Below, piece after piece: positions 39,568 through 47,874 of a stretch of DNA of 64,000 nucleotides. The stretch's first letter is position 1. Each line of letters begins with the position of its first letter. Position numbers and translations under genes: made by a program. The notes beneath the pieces are model-generated. The model had not been told where the DNA came from. It saw only the letters and a program-made list of their open reading frames with translations, and did no database searches. Where the stretch lies: assembly GCA_965652025.1 (NCBI GenBank), contig CBFGTM010000007.1, positions 1 to 64,000 of the forward strand, read 5' to 3'. This DNA is from CAVVWJ01 sp965652025 (lineage in GTDB: Bacteria; Gemmatimonadota; Gemmatimonadetes; Gemmatimonadales; GWC2-71-9).

Positions 39568-40792
39568 TCTCGAACTGCCGGTACAGCCGGACAGCACTCC
39601 CTTGGCGGCCCCCTCGCGAGTGGCATCGCAGCGGGGAATTCCGCTCTGGTTCAAGGGCCTCGCGCCGCTGGTCCTGCTCGCGGCCCTGGTCGCCGTCTTT
39701 TTCCGAGTCGGTCCGCTCGGAGTCTTTCGCCAGAACTTCCCACCGGTTGAACAGCTGACGGTCGAGCGTATCCGGCTGCCGCAGGCCGGACTCATGGAAG
39801 TGGAGGTGGTCAACGGTGGGCCAGAGCCGGTCACCGTGGCGCAGGTAATGGTGGACGACGCCAACTGGGTTCACAGCCTGAACGGGAGCCGGACCCTGGA
39901 GCGGCTGGAGAGCCGGATCATCAGCATTCCCTACCCCTGGGTAGAGGGAGAGCCTCACAGCGTGGCGCTGGTCAGCAGCACCGGCTTGACCTTCACCGGC
40001 GAGGTACCGGTCGCCACCCGCTCACCCGCCATCGATGCCCGATACCTCACCACCTTTGCCCTGCTCGGAGTTTACGCGGGGGTGATTCCGGTCTTTATCG
40101 GCCTGCTGTGGCTGCCCTTCGTGCGATCGGTGGGACGTCGCTGGATCGATTTCCTGCTGAGCCTCACCATTGGTCTACTCATCTTCCTCGGCGTCAGCTC
40201 ATTGATCGAAGCGACGGAAACCGCCAGCCTGGTGCCGGCCGCGTTCCAGGGCCATGCCCTGGTGCTGCTCGGCGCGGTGGGAACGCCACTCCTGTTGGCC
40301 GCAGTCGGCCGCTGGCGTGCAAGGGAGCGGGGGGAACGGTCGCCGCTGTACGTTGCCGCCCTCATCGCGCTGGGCATCGGACTGCACAATCTGGGAGAGG
40401 GACTGGCGATAGGTACCTCATATGCCAGTGGAGAGATCGCGCTGGGCACCTTCCTGGTGATCGGGTTCCTGCTGCATAACACCACCGAGGGGCTCGGCAT
40501 TGTTACGCCGCTGGCGCAGGAACGCCCGCGGCTCGGCTCGCTCATCCTTCTCGGGATTCTCGCCGGTCTCCCGACCGTATTGGGGGCTTGGATCGGTGGA
40601 TTTACCTACTCTCCGGCATGGACCACTTTCTTCCTCGCGGTTGGGGCCGGAGCCATCGCACAGGTGGTCTACGAGTTGGGCCGACTCTTTGCCCGCCGCT
40701 CGGGAGCCGCACTCCAGGCGCCGCTTAACGTAGCCGGTGTGCTCACGGGGATGATGATCATGTACGCCACCGGGCTTCTAGTCCCGGTGTGA
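39560..40792 (+). CDS. ZIP-family metal transporter with extra N-terminal extracytoplasmic domain
   Basis: A 410-residue protein. After a first transmembrane helix (about 32-46) comes a beta-rich extracytoplasmic region of roughly 90 residues (VERIRLPQAGLMEVEVVNGG onward), then seven to eight helices of the ZIP family with the metal motifs HNLGEGLAIG and HNTTEGLGIV. The added domain is not part of usual ZIP proteins and may receive metal from the neighbouring multicopper oxidase. Its start overlaps the oxidase stop. Zn, Fe or Mn are all possible substrates. Confidence 0.87.
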   Translation: MSNLELPVQPDSTPLAAPSRVASQRGIPLWFKGLAPLVLLAALVAVFFRVGPLGVFRQNFPPVEQLTVERIRLPQAGLMEVEVVNGGPEPVTVAQVMVDDANWVHSLNGSRTLERLESRIISIPYPWVEGEPHSVALVSSTGLTFTGEVPVATRSPAIDARYLTTFALLGVYAGVIPVFIGLLWLPFVRSVGRRWIDFLLSLTIGLLIFLGVSSLIEATETASLVPAAFQGHALVLLGAVGTPLLLAAVGRWRARERGERSPLYVAALIALGIGLHNLGEGLAIGTSYASGEIALGTFLVIGFLLHNTTEGLGIVTPLAQERPRLGSLILLGILAGLPTVLGAWIGGFTYSPAWTTFFLAVGAGAIAQVVYELGRLFARRSGAALQAPLNVAGVLTGMMIMYATGLLVPV

Positions 40793-40802
40793 TCGTGAAA
40801 AG

Positions 40803-40836
40803 CGTGAGCGGTGAGCGGTTAGCAGTGAGCGGGAAG
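40803..40836. repeat. Heptamer array CGGTGAG, forward arm of an inverted pair
   Basis: CGTGAG, CGGTGAG, CGGTTAG, CAGTGAG and CGGGAAG are consecutive. The array supplies the GGGAAG ribosome-binding stretch of the next gene and faces an opposite-orientation array at 40876-40903. Confidence 0.75.
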
Positions 40837-40842
40837 CATACT

Positions 40843-41637
40843 ATGACCCGGGTTTTCTTTTCTCTTCTGCTCCTGCTCACCGTTCACCGCTCGCCGCTGA
40901 CCGGCCAGATACAGGACAACAGCTTCCTGCTGGAAGAGGCCTATAACCAGGAGGCTGGAGTCGTCCAGCACATCAACGCATTTTCCCGCTCTTCTGAGGG
41001 CGACTGGGCCTACTCGTTTACCCAGGAATGGCCCCTCGGCGGCATCCGTCACCAGCTCAGTTACACTATCCCCGTTCAGCATGCTGAGGATACCGGCACC
41101 GGGCTCGCGGATGTCGCTCTGAACTATCGCTATCAGTTGATCGGCAACCCCAAGGCGCGCACCGTAATGGCCCCCCGCTTCAGCGTCTTGTTTCCCACCG
41201 GCGATGATGAGTTCGAGCGGGGAACCGGAGGGGTCAGCTATCAGGCGAACCTTCCCCTGACGCTCGTCCTCGGGCCGGCATTCACCACTCACTGGAACGC
41301 AGGCGCGACGCTCAGTCCCAGCGCCCACAATGCGCTGGGCGCACAGGCTACCACGACCAGCATCAACCTCGGCGCCAGCGCCATTTGGCTGATGCGGCCA
41401 GCAGTGAACCTGGTGCTGGAGACGGTCTGGCTCAGTACGGAATCAGTGGTAGGGGAGGGTGCCACCGATCGGGAGGAGTTCTTCCTGCTGAACCCAGGTA
41501 TCCGCGTCGCGTTCGATCTGTCCGGAGACCTGCAGATAGTTCCTGGGATCGCCTACACGATCGGGTTGCATCCAGCGGAGTTGAACAACGCAGTCTTCCT
41601 CTATCTCAGTCTCGAGCATCCCTTCAAGCGTCAGTAA
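40843..41637 (+). CDS. Secreted/outer-membrane beta-barrel protein (MetA-pathway transporter-like)
   Basis: A 264-residue protein with a signal peptide (MTRVFFSLLLLLTVHRS) followed by amphipathic beta strands alternating with short turns, the pattern of PF13557-type transporters annotated in phenol degradation. The ATG at 40843 follows a GGGAAG stretch; an in-frame upstream start (40789) would translate the heptamer array. It is the last gene of the manganese module and could be its outer-membrane component. The end of the signal-peptide region is itself encoded by a heptamer array. Confidence 0.75.
   Translation: MTRVFFSLLLLLTVHRSPLTGQIQDNSFLLEEAYNQEAGVVQHINAFSRSSEGDWAYSFTQEWPLGGIRHQLSYTIPVQHAEDTGTGLADVALNYRYQLIGNPKARTVMAPRFSVLFPTGDDEFERGTGGVSYQANLPLTLVLGPAFTTHWNAGATLSPSAHNALGAQATTTSINLGASAIWLMRPAVNLVLETVWLSTESVVGEGATDREEFFLLNPGIRVAFDLSGDLQIVPGIAYTIGLHPAELNNAVFLYLSLEHPFKRQ
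40876..40903. repeat. Heptamer array CTCACCG, reverse arm of an inverted pair
   Basis: CTCACCG, TTCACCG, CTCGCCG and CTGACCG have an exact 7-bp period. They are the reverse complement of the words at 40803-40836, 39 bases away, and are read as part of the signal-peptide region of the beta-barrel gene. Confidence 0.8.
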
Positions 41638-42569
41638 CCAACGATTCTCCTCAGCTCCGCCAGCCGCTCGTCCCGCGCCCCCTTGAGCACATCGGCTTCG
41701 CCATCGTAGGCCCGCTCGATCAGCCGGATCAGGTGCTGGTGCTCGCTGTGCGAGAGCTGAAAGCTGGTGTCGCCCTCCCAGCGGGTTTCCAGGGCCCGCA
41801 GCATTGCGCTGAGCTGGGCGGTCTGCCGCTCCCCGGCTGCCAGGTAGACCGTCTGGAAAGGTCCCGCTGCAGCCCAACCCGCGGCCAGTCCTGAGGACAT
41901 CAGGGCGTCCACGTCGCGAACCTCGAGTACTCCGTCGAGCACCAGCCGGATGCACTCCCGCCACACGGCCACCGCTATCCTCCCCGTCGCATTCCCGGGG
42001 ACTTCCTTCCGCAGCACCACCGGCAGCCGGCCGAGCCTCCGGAGCCAGTTACGCAGCTCGTCCAGGACAGCCGGGTCGGTCTGCGGCCCCGGCACCACCT
42101 CGATTGCTGGGATATGCTCGACCGGTTCGAGGGCGTAAGCCACCAGCAGCCGGGTAGGCCGCCGCAGCCGGGCGCAGAGGTCGGTAGGGGAAATGCCTGG
42201 GGCGCTGCTGGTCAGGATGGCGGCGAGCCGAGCCGCCCGCTCCACCTGCTCCAGCAGGCGCTGGCGGTGCGAGAGGTCGCCTGGAGTGGCATCGATGATC
42301 CAGTCCGCGTTGGTCACCGCATCCAGGAGGCTACGTCCCAGCCGCGGCCCGTTGGATCCGGGGTCCTCCCGTTGGTCCCGCGTGGCTGGAATGCCCGAGC
42401 CGACGGACTGACGCCTCCGGCTGGCGATATCCTCCTCGCCACTGCGCAGCAGCGCCGCATCCGGGTCGTAAATGGTCAGCGGCCACCCGGCCCCGGACAC
42501 GAGTGTGGCCCATCCCCGTCCCAATTCGGTCATGCCCAGCACTGCCACCCTCGGGCTCTGCGCGACCAT
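41631..42569 (-). CDS. 3-hydroxyacyl-CoA dehydrogenase-family homologue with lost catalytic residues
   Basis: A 312-residue protein with the overall plan of 3-hydroxyacyl-CoA/carnitine dehydrogenases: Rossmann start (RVAVLG), WIIDATPGDLSHRQRLLEQVE, ILTSSAPGISPTDL and AIEVVPGPQTDP. Key residues differ. The GxGxxG loop reads GMTELG (12-17). The segment usually GHPFNP is AYALEP (144-149), so the catalytic His is Tyr145. The usual Asn of the helix-3 motif (PGFxxNR) is Gly (PGNATGR). It may be a pseudo-enzyme or have changed chemistry. It converges on the beta-barrel gene with a 7-base overlap. Confidence 0.8.
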   Translation of the reverse strand: MVAQSPRVAVLGMTELGRGWATLVSGAGWPLTIYDPDAALLRSGEEDIASRRRQSVGSGIPATRDQREDPGSNGPRLGRSLLDAVTNADWIIDATPGDLSHRQRLLEQVERAARLAAILTSSAPGISPTDLCARLRRPTRLLVAYALEPVEHIPAIEVVPGPQTDPAVLDELRNWLRRLGRLPVVLRKEVPGNATGRIAVAVWRECIRLVLDGVLEVRDVDALMSSGLAAGWAAAGPFQTVYLAAGERQTAQLSAMLRALETRWEGDTSFQLSHSEHQHLIRLIERAYDGEADVLKGARDERLAELRRIVGY

Positions 42570-42666
42570 GAGAGCTCCTCAGTTCAATCAAGTCAGGGAC
42601 GGAATCACCCTAACTACCTTACGACGCAGGCTCTAACCAGCCGACGTTCCCGGCTGAAAGGAAGTT

Positions 42667-43506
42667 ATGACCCCACTCGTTCGGCAATCGGGAAGACTCC
42701 TGGGTCTTTTGACCATGGCTCTGTCCTCCCGGCTGCCCGCGCAGTTGCCCGAGATCGCCATCGAGCGCCGGCTGGCCACCGAGCTGGACCTCGCGGTCGG
42801 GGATACCATACGCCTTGGCCCTGCGGCCGACTCGATTCGCTTCGCCGGGGTTGTCGCCGCCGTTTACGAGCCCAGGTCCGATCCAGCCGAAATCGCCAAG
42901 GTCGAGTGGCATCTGAGAATGCATCTGCCGGACCTCACCCGTCTATTGGGCACCCCGGACCGGGTGGATCGTCTAAGTATCGGCCTCAAGGGTGGTATTT
43001 CTGCAGATTCGGCGGCTGCACGGCTTAACCGCAGCGCCTACGGATACCGGGCCCACAGCTCCCGGGTGATTGCCTCGGAATCTTCGCAGACCTTCCGGGT
43101 AGTGAGCCGGTTTCATCGGGCTATCGCCATCATCACCATTGTGGCGAGCGCGGTCTTCCTGCTCTGCATCATGTTGCTCAAAGTCGAGGAGCGCCGGCTC
43201 GATGCCGCAGTGATGCGGTTTGTCGGCGTCCGCCGCCGGACCATCTTCGGGGCCCTGCTGCTCGAGGCGGTTCTGATAGCCGCTCTGGGCTCGCTGCTCG
43301 GCACCGGCCTGGCCTATCTGGCAGGGGCCGCCACCAACGCTTACTATCGCCGATTCTTCGATACCCTGCTCACTTTCTCCCTCATCACCCCCGACATCGT
43401 CTGGTTCAGCGTGATGCTCTCGCTGGTTCTAGGGGCGGGGGCGGGCGCCGTGGCGGCATGGAGGCTGGTGCACACCAAGCCGCTGGTGCTTTGGGGCCGC
43501 GGATGA
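42667..43506 (+). CDS. FtsX-family ABC permease, short form lacking the first helix
   Basis: A 279-residue permease. The extracytoplasmic domain (residues about 30-150) and three C-terminal helices with the FtsX-type LDAAVMRFVGVRRRTIFGALLLEA coupling segment are present. In place of the usual long first helix preceded by a cytosolic start there is only a weakly hydrophobic N-terminus (GRLLGLLTMALSSRLPAQ). Full FtsX/MacB permeases begin with helix 1. In this operon such a helix appears instead at the start of the fourth gene (45391). The stop overlaps the next start (ATGA). Confidence 0.78.
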   Translation: MTPLVRQSGRLLGLLTMALSSRLPAQLPEIAIERRLATELDLAVGDTIRLGPAADSIRFAGVVAAVYEPRSDPAEIAKVEWHLRMHLPDLTRLLGTPDRVDRLSIGLKGGISADSAAARLNRSAYGYRAHSSRVIASESSQTFRVVSRFHRAIAIITIVASAVFLLCIMLLKVEERRLDAAVMRFVGVRRRTIFGALLLEAVLIAALGSLLGTGLAYLAGAATNAYYRRFFDTLLTFSLITPDIVWFSVMLSLVLGAGAGAVAAWRLVHTKPLVLWGRG

Positions 43507-44696
43507 GTGGGCTGGGTTGGGGTCTGAAAAGTCTGCGCCGTCACCGTTTGCGCTCCGCACTCTCGGTGGCCGGCATAGCGATCTCCGCCGCGCTATTGCT
43601 GGACATGGTCATGCTGAGTGGGGGGATTGAGCGCTCCTTCGCCGAGATGCTGCTGGCTCGGGGCTTCCAGATTCGCCTTACGCCCAAGGGCACGCTGCCC
43701 TTCGATACCGAGGCGACTCTCACCGGTGCCGGCCGTCTGGTGGAAGCCGTCCGGCGGGTGCCCGCGGTGGAGGCTGCCGGGGCAGTCCTGGGAGCCTCGC
43801 TGCACGCCCGCAGCGGAGATTCTCTAGTCACGCTCTTCGGGTACGGTATTCAGCCCGAGGCCCAGGCACTTTACACCATGCTCTCGGGGTCGGATCTCGC
43901 TCCGAGCGACAGTTCCGGTGTGCTGCTTAGCGAGCCGGCCTCCCGCCTGTTGCACGCGGCGGTAGGCGACAGCGTGACCTTAATTGGTCGGTTGGACCCA
44001 CAGGTTGTCACCGAGCGGCTGGGCCGCACTCTGAAAGTGCGTGGCATCGTGCGGTGGGTGTACGACTATCGGGGCCAGCCCTCGGTGGGCACGGTATTGC
44101 CGGTTATGCAGTCGCTGGCCGGCCAGCGGAGCGACGATCGCGCATCCCTGCTCACGGTCCGGGCGGAGGCAGATAGCCTGGCTGCCACGGTCGCTGCCAG
44201 CCTGCGCCGCGAGTTCCCCCGGCTGGAGGTAAACAGCGTCGCCGATCTGGTGCGCCACTTCAAGCAGCGGCTGGTCTACTTCCGCCAGCTGGCATACATC
44301 CTCGGTTCCATGAGCCTCGTCGTAACGGTGCTGTTGATCGCCACGCTGCTCACTATCAACGTGAACGAGCGCCTGGGAGAGATTGCCACACTACGCGCTT
44401 TGGGCATCAGCCGGCGCACGGTCGTCCGCCAGATCATGCTGGAGGGCGCCGTCCTCACCACTCTGGGTTCGATCATCGGAATTGTCCTCGGACTCGTCAC
44501 CGCGCGCTATCTGGATAGCATCCTGACCAGCTTTCCCGGGCTACCGGCCGCGTTTTCGTTTTTCGTGCCCCGGCGGGACAGCCTGGCCACGGCCGGGATC
44601 GTTCTCTTCCTGACCGGTACGCTGGCGGCGCTGTACCCAGCCTGGCTCGCCGCCACATCCCCGGTGGCGGCGACTCTCCGGGCCGAGGCCACGTGA
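43503..44696 (+). CDS. FtsX/MacB-type ABC transporter permease
   Basis: A 397-residue permease of normal layout: helix 1 (LRSALSVAGIAISAALLLDMVML), an extracytoplasmic domain (about 45-260), then three helices with ERLGEIATLRALGISRRTVVRQIMLEGAVL. Such proteins work with a LolD-type ATPase to move lipoproteins or peptides, or for mechanotransmission across the periplasm. The ATG overlaps the preceding stop, and the stop overlaps the ATPase GTG (GTGA). Confidence 0.9.
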   Translation: MSGLGWGLKSLRRHRLRSALSVAGIAISAALLLDMVMLSGGIERSFAEMLLARGFQIRLTPKGTLPFDTEATLTGAGRLVEAVRRVPAVEAAGAVLGASLHARSGDSLVTLFGYGIQPEAQALYTMLSGSDLAPSDSSGVLLSEPASRLLHAAVGDSVTLIGRLDPQVVTERLGRTLKVRGIVRWVYDYRGQPSVGTVLPVMQSLAGQRSDDRASLLTVRAEADSLAATVAASLRREFPRLEVNSVADLVRHFKQRLVYFRQLAYILGSMSLVVTVLLIATLLTINVNERLGEIATLRALGISRRTVVRQIMLEGAVLTTLGSIIGIVLGLVTARYLDSILTSFPGLPAAFSFFVPRRDSLATAGIVLFLTGTLAALYPAWLAATSPVAATLRAEAT

Positions 44697-45394
44697 CCGC
44701 GACGATTCCACCCGGCCCGGTCCTGGTGGCCAGCAGTGTGTCCAAAGACTATCCGATGAACGGTGGTGAAGCAGTCCACGCGCTGCGGGGTGTCTCACTG
44801 GAGATTCAGCGGGGCGAATTCGTTGCGGTTACCGGTCCGTCGGGGAGCGGCAAGTCGACTCTGCTACAGCTGATGGGGGGAATCGACACGCCCTCGTCCG
44901 GCACGGTCGAGCTCCTCGGTACCCGACTCGGATCCCTCTCCGATCGGGAGCTGACCCGGCTCAGGTTGACCCGGCTGGGCTTCATCTTCCAGCGGTTCCA
45001 TCTTCTGCCGGTACTCACCGCCCGGGAAAACGTGGAGTTGCCCATGGCCGAGGCAGGCGTGCCCCGCCCGGCCCGGCAGGAGCGGGCGGGTGAGCTCCTC
45101 CAGTACGTCGGCCTGGGGCATCGGGCTAACCATCGCGCCACCCAACTCTCCGGTGGTGAAATGCAGCGGGTGGCCATCGCCCGGGCCCTGGCCAATCGCC
45201 CTGCATTGCTGCTGGCCGACGAGCCCACCGGCGAGCTCGATGCCAGCACCGGGCGGGAGATCCTGGCGCTTTTCCGCCGGCTCCATCAGGACGGCACCAC
45301 CATCGTGGTTGTCACTCACGACCAGCACCTGGCACAGCAGGCCGGGCGGATCATCCACATGCTGGACGGCCGGGTCCAGGCTACCGACTCATGA
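44693..45394 (+). CDS. ABC transporter ATP-binding protein (LolD/MacB type)
   Basis: A 233-residue ATPase. Walker A is TGPSGSGKST, the Q-loop IFQRFHLLP, the signature LSGGEMQRVAIARAL, Walker B LLLADEPTGELD and the H-loop VVTHDQH. It serves the flanking FtsX-type permeases. All four genes of the cassette overlap by four bases, so they form one translational unit. Confidence 0.93.
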   Translation: MTATIPPGPVLVASSVSKDYPMNGGEAVHALRGVSLEIQRGEFVAVTGPSGSGKSTLLQLMGGIDTPSSGTVELLGTRLGSLSDRELTRLRLTRLGFIFQRFHLLPVLTARENVELPMAEAGVPRPARQERAGELLQYVGLGHRANHRATQLSGGEMQRVAIARALANRPALLLADEPTGELDASTGREILALFRRLHQDGTTIVVVTHDQHLAQQAGRIIHMLDGRVQATDS

Positions 45395-46848
45395 TTACGG
45401 TACTGGCCTTTCGCCATCTGCTGGTCCGGAAAATTCGATCCCTGTTTCTGCTGCTGGGGTTCTCCCTCGGCGTCGGGGTCATGATCGTGCTTCTCTCCGT
45501 AGGGCAGGCGATGCTGGAGCAGTCGCGTGATGTCTCGCTCGTCGGAGGGGGCGAGGTCACCGTGCTGCCGGAGGGTATCGATGTCGAGGCCATGCGCACC
45601 GGTGGCCCCAGCGGCATGTTCTTCGGCATCGATCGCGCTCGCTTCCTCACCCGCCAGGTCTTCGGGGGAGTCCGGAACCGCGATCTGATCCGGTCTGCCT
45701 CTCCCGTGGTCGAAGGAAAACTGCTCTACCTGCAACGCTGGGGGCGGATAATCCCGGTTCGGGCCGGGGGTGAGATTCCCAGCAGAGCCGCAGCGGTCGG
45801 CTCTGGACTTCAGGTCATCGCGGGACGGTGGCAGGATGGTCCGGTGGATTCGAGCTACATCGCGCCGTCGGCCCAGCAGCTCTATGATGAGCTCGACCGC
45901 TTTCACCGCCCTGCGCTACCGGACTCCACCTGGGGAGAGTGGCACTATTTCAACGTCGTAGTGGCAGATAACGAATGGTGGTACCTCACCTATCTGATCG
46001 GCGGAGAGGTCCCCTCTGGCCGCTGGGGTGGACAGCTGCTCGCCACCCACCGGCGGCCCGACGGAGGCTATGAGCGGTTTGCCGCCACGGTCCCGGCGAG
46101 CCGCATCACCTTCGATACTACTCGGGCAGATTTGGTCCTTGGCAATAGCAGCGTGGAACAGCGACGGGGGCGGTATCACCTCCGCGCCAAGACCAGGGGG
46201 GTCAGCGGTCCTCTCGATCTGGAGCTGAATCTCACCCCGCTGGCGAACCGCTACTTCCCGCCGGTCGAGCTTCGGGACGAGGAGTTTGTCTCCGGTTACG
46301 TGGTTCCTGGCCTCGCGGCAACGGCGTCGGGACGAATCTGTGTCGCCGGGCGCTGCCACGGCTTCAGCGATCGGCCGGCATATCACGACCACAACTGGGG
46401 TGTGTGGCGAGATGTCACCTGGGAATGGGGTGCCGCCCGGGGGCATCAACTCAGCCTTCTGTACGGCGGGGTGTACGGCGCTGAGCGCCGGGAACGGGAG
46501 AGCGCTGGTGCCGTCCAATCCCCCTTCTTTCTGACTGTTGTCGACTCGTCAGGGGTGAAGCAGGTCCTTCGCTTCAGTCGCATCAGCTACTCTGGTTCCC
46601 GTACGGCGTCTGGTCGCCGAGGTCTGACGGCCCCCGCTCACTTTTCGCTACTTGCCACCCGCGAGAGCGACACCCTCAGGCTTTCGGTGAACGTGGCGGA
46701 CGCCTTGGGTACCGAGATGGCCACCAACGGGTTTCGCCGAGTATTTCTGCAGATGCGAGGAAGCTTCAGACTGGCAGGTACGGTGCTGGGACAGGAAGTG
46801 ACCGATTCCGGGACCGGCTTCTTCGAGACTTACCTCATCCCCCGCTAG
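45391..46848 (+). CDS. Fusion of FtsX-type N-terminal helix to CrtC/AttH lipocalin-like domain
   Basis: A 485-residue protein. Residues 1-45 look like the start of an FtsX permease (FRHLLVRKIRSLFLLLGFSL). A MacB-like periplasmic stretch follows. From about 170 onward it is a CrtC/AttH-type double lipocalin-like domain with HYFNVVVADNEWWYLTYLIG and the hallmark YHDHNWG (331-337). In Agrobacterium attEFGH, an ABC ATPase and permeases are encoded with AttH, so this cassette is an AttEFGH-like system with the secreted part tethered to a permease fragment. Its ligand is unknown. It overlaps the convergent epimerase gene by four bases. Confidence 0.8.
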   Translation: MITVLAFRHLLVRKIRSLFLLLGFSLGVGVMIVLLSVGQAMLEQSRDVSLVGGGEVTVLPEGIDVEAMRTGGPSGMFFGIDRARFLTRQVFGGVRNRDLIRSASPVVEGKLLYLQRWGRIIPVRAGGEIPSRAAAVGSGLQVIAGRWQDGPVDSSYIAPSAQQLYDELDRFHRPALPDSTWGEWHYFNVVVADNEWWYLTYLIGGEVPSGRWGGQLLATHRRPDGGYERFAATVPASRITFDTTRADLVLGNSSVEQRRGRYHLRAKTRGVSGPLDLELNLTPLANRYFPPVELRDEEFVSGYVVPGLAATASGRICVAGRCHGFSDRPAYHDHNWGVWRDVTWEWGAARGHQLSLLYGGVYGAERRERESAGAVQSPFFLTVVDSSGVKQVLRFSRISYSGSRTASGRRGLTAPAHFSLLATRESDTLRLSVNVADALGTEMATNGFRRVFLQMRGSFRLAGTVLGQEVTDSGTGFFETYLIPR

Positions 46849-47864
46849 GCGCTTGCCATCGCCGCCTCTTCGGCAGCGTACAGCTCAGGCCCGGGATCGC
46901 CGGTGGGGAATGGGGTGGCCTGCTCCCATGCAATCGTGCGGCGCATACCATCTTCACTGGAGATGGACTCAGTGAACTCCAGCTCGGCACGGAGCCGGCG
47001 GGTGTCCATGACCAGGTTTTGACTGGGCTGGAACGGTGGACGAAGATGGGCCGGAACCTGTGCCGCGGGTAAAGCGACAACTTTGCCTCTCCATCCCGCC
47101 AACACTCCAATTTCGGCGACTCGCTCAGCCATGGTGGGGACAATCAGCTCGCCCACATTGTAGACCCTTCCGGTTGACCGCTCGTCCGTGACCGCCCGGA
47201 CGATGGCTTCCGCCACATTCTCCACGTAGCCATGACTCCAGCGCCATCCGGCTTGAGCCGCATCCATTGGTATCCCCGGTCGGCCGTCCTGCATCCGCTT
47301 GATGTAAGGCCGAAACCTTCGCTGGGGATCACCCGGTCCATACACGGCGGGTAGTCGCAGTACCGTCGCCGGTATAGAGCCGGCGAACAGGGCCCGCTCG
47401 GCCAGAATCTTCTCGTAGTGATAGGTCCAGTCTGATGGACCGCTGGCCTTCGAGCGGTAGGGGTAAAGGACGTCGCGAAGGGGAGCGTCCTCGGTGAGCG
47501 GTTGTGGCTCCGGTGGGCCGGCCTCGAGTCCGATCAGGCGCCCGTAGGCGCGATACACATCACCGCTGCTGACCGCGATGATTCGCCCGGTCACTCCGGT
47601 GAAGCGGGCCACGGCCGCTTGAGTGTCCTCATCTCCGACCGGAAACATGTGGAGGACAAGGTCTGGTGCCGGCTGGCTGAGCTCCGAGGGAAAATGCAGG
47701 AACGGGATGGCGGCTCTAGGGCTGTGGATGTGCCGCACGCCGGAGGGAAGTTCGGGCTCGTGGAGGCCCCGATGGAAGACCGTGATCTCGTGCCCCCGGT
47801 GGTGCAGGCGTCTCACCACGGGGGGACCGATGAAGTTGGTTCCGCCCAGAACCAGAACCCGCAT
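46845..47864 (-). CDS. NAD-dependent epimerase/dehydratase (extended SDR)
   Basis: A 339-residue extended SDR with VLGGTNFIGPPVVRRL, the SSGDVY segment and Y-x-x-x-K in YHYEKILAER. The C-terminal substrate lobe contains WRWSHGYVENVAEAI, typical of sugar-nucleotide epimerases and of chloroplast RNA-binding-like SDRs. It lies 10 bases after the YaiO-type gene on the same strand and may provide a precursor for the exopolysaccharide locus. Confidence 0.87.
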   Translation of the reverse strand: MRVLVLGGTNFIGPPVVRRLHHRGHEITVFHRGLHEPELPSGVRHIHSPRAAIPFLHFPSELSQPAPDLVLHMFPVGDEDTQAAVARFTGVTGRIIAVSSGDVYRAYGRLIGLEAGPPEPQPLTEDAPLRDVLYPYRSKASGPSDWTYHYEKILAERALFAGSIPATVLRLPAVYGPGDPQRRFRPYIKRMQDGRPGIPMDAAQAGWRWSHGYVENVAEAIVRAVTDERSTGRVYNVGELIVPTMAERVAEIGVLAGWRGKVVALPAAQVPAHLRPPFQPSQNLVMDTRRLRAELEFTESISSEDGMRRTIAWEQATPFPTGDPGPELYAAEEAAMASA

Positions 47865-47874
47865 GGCCCTCAGG

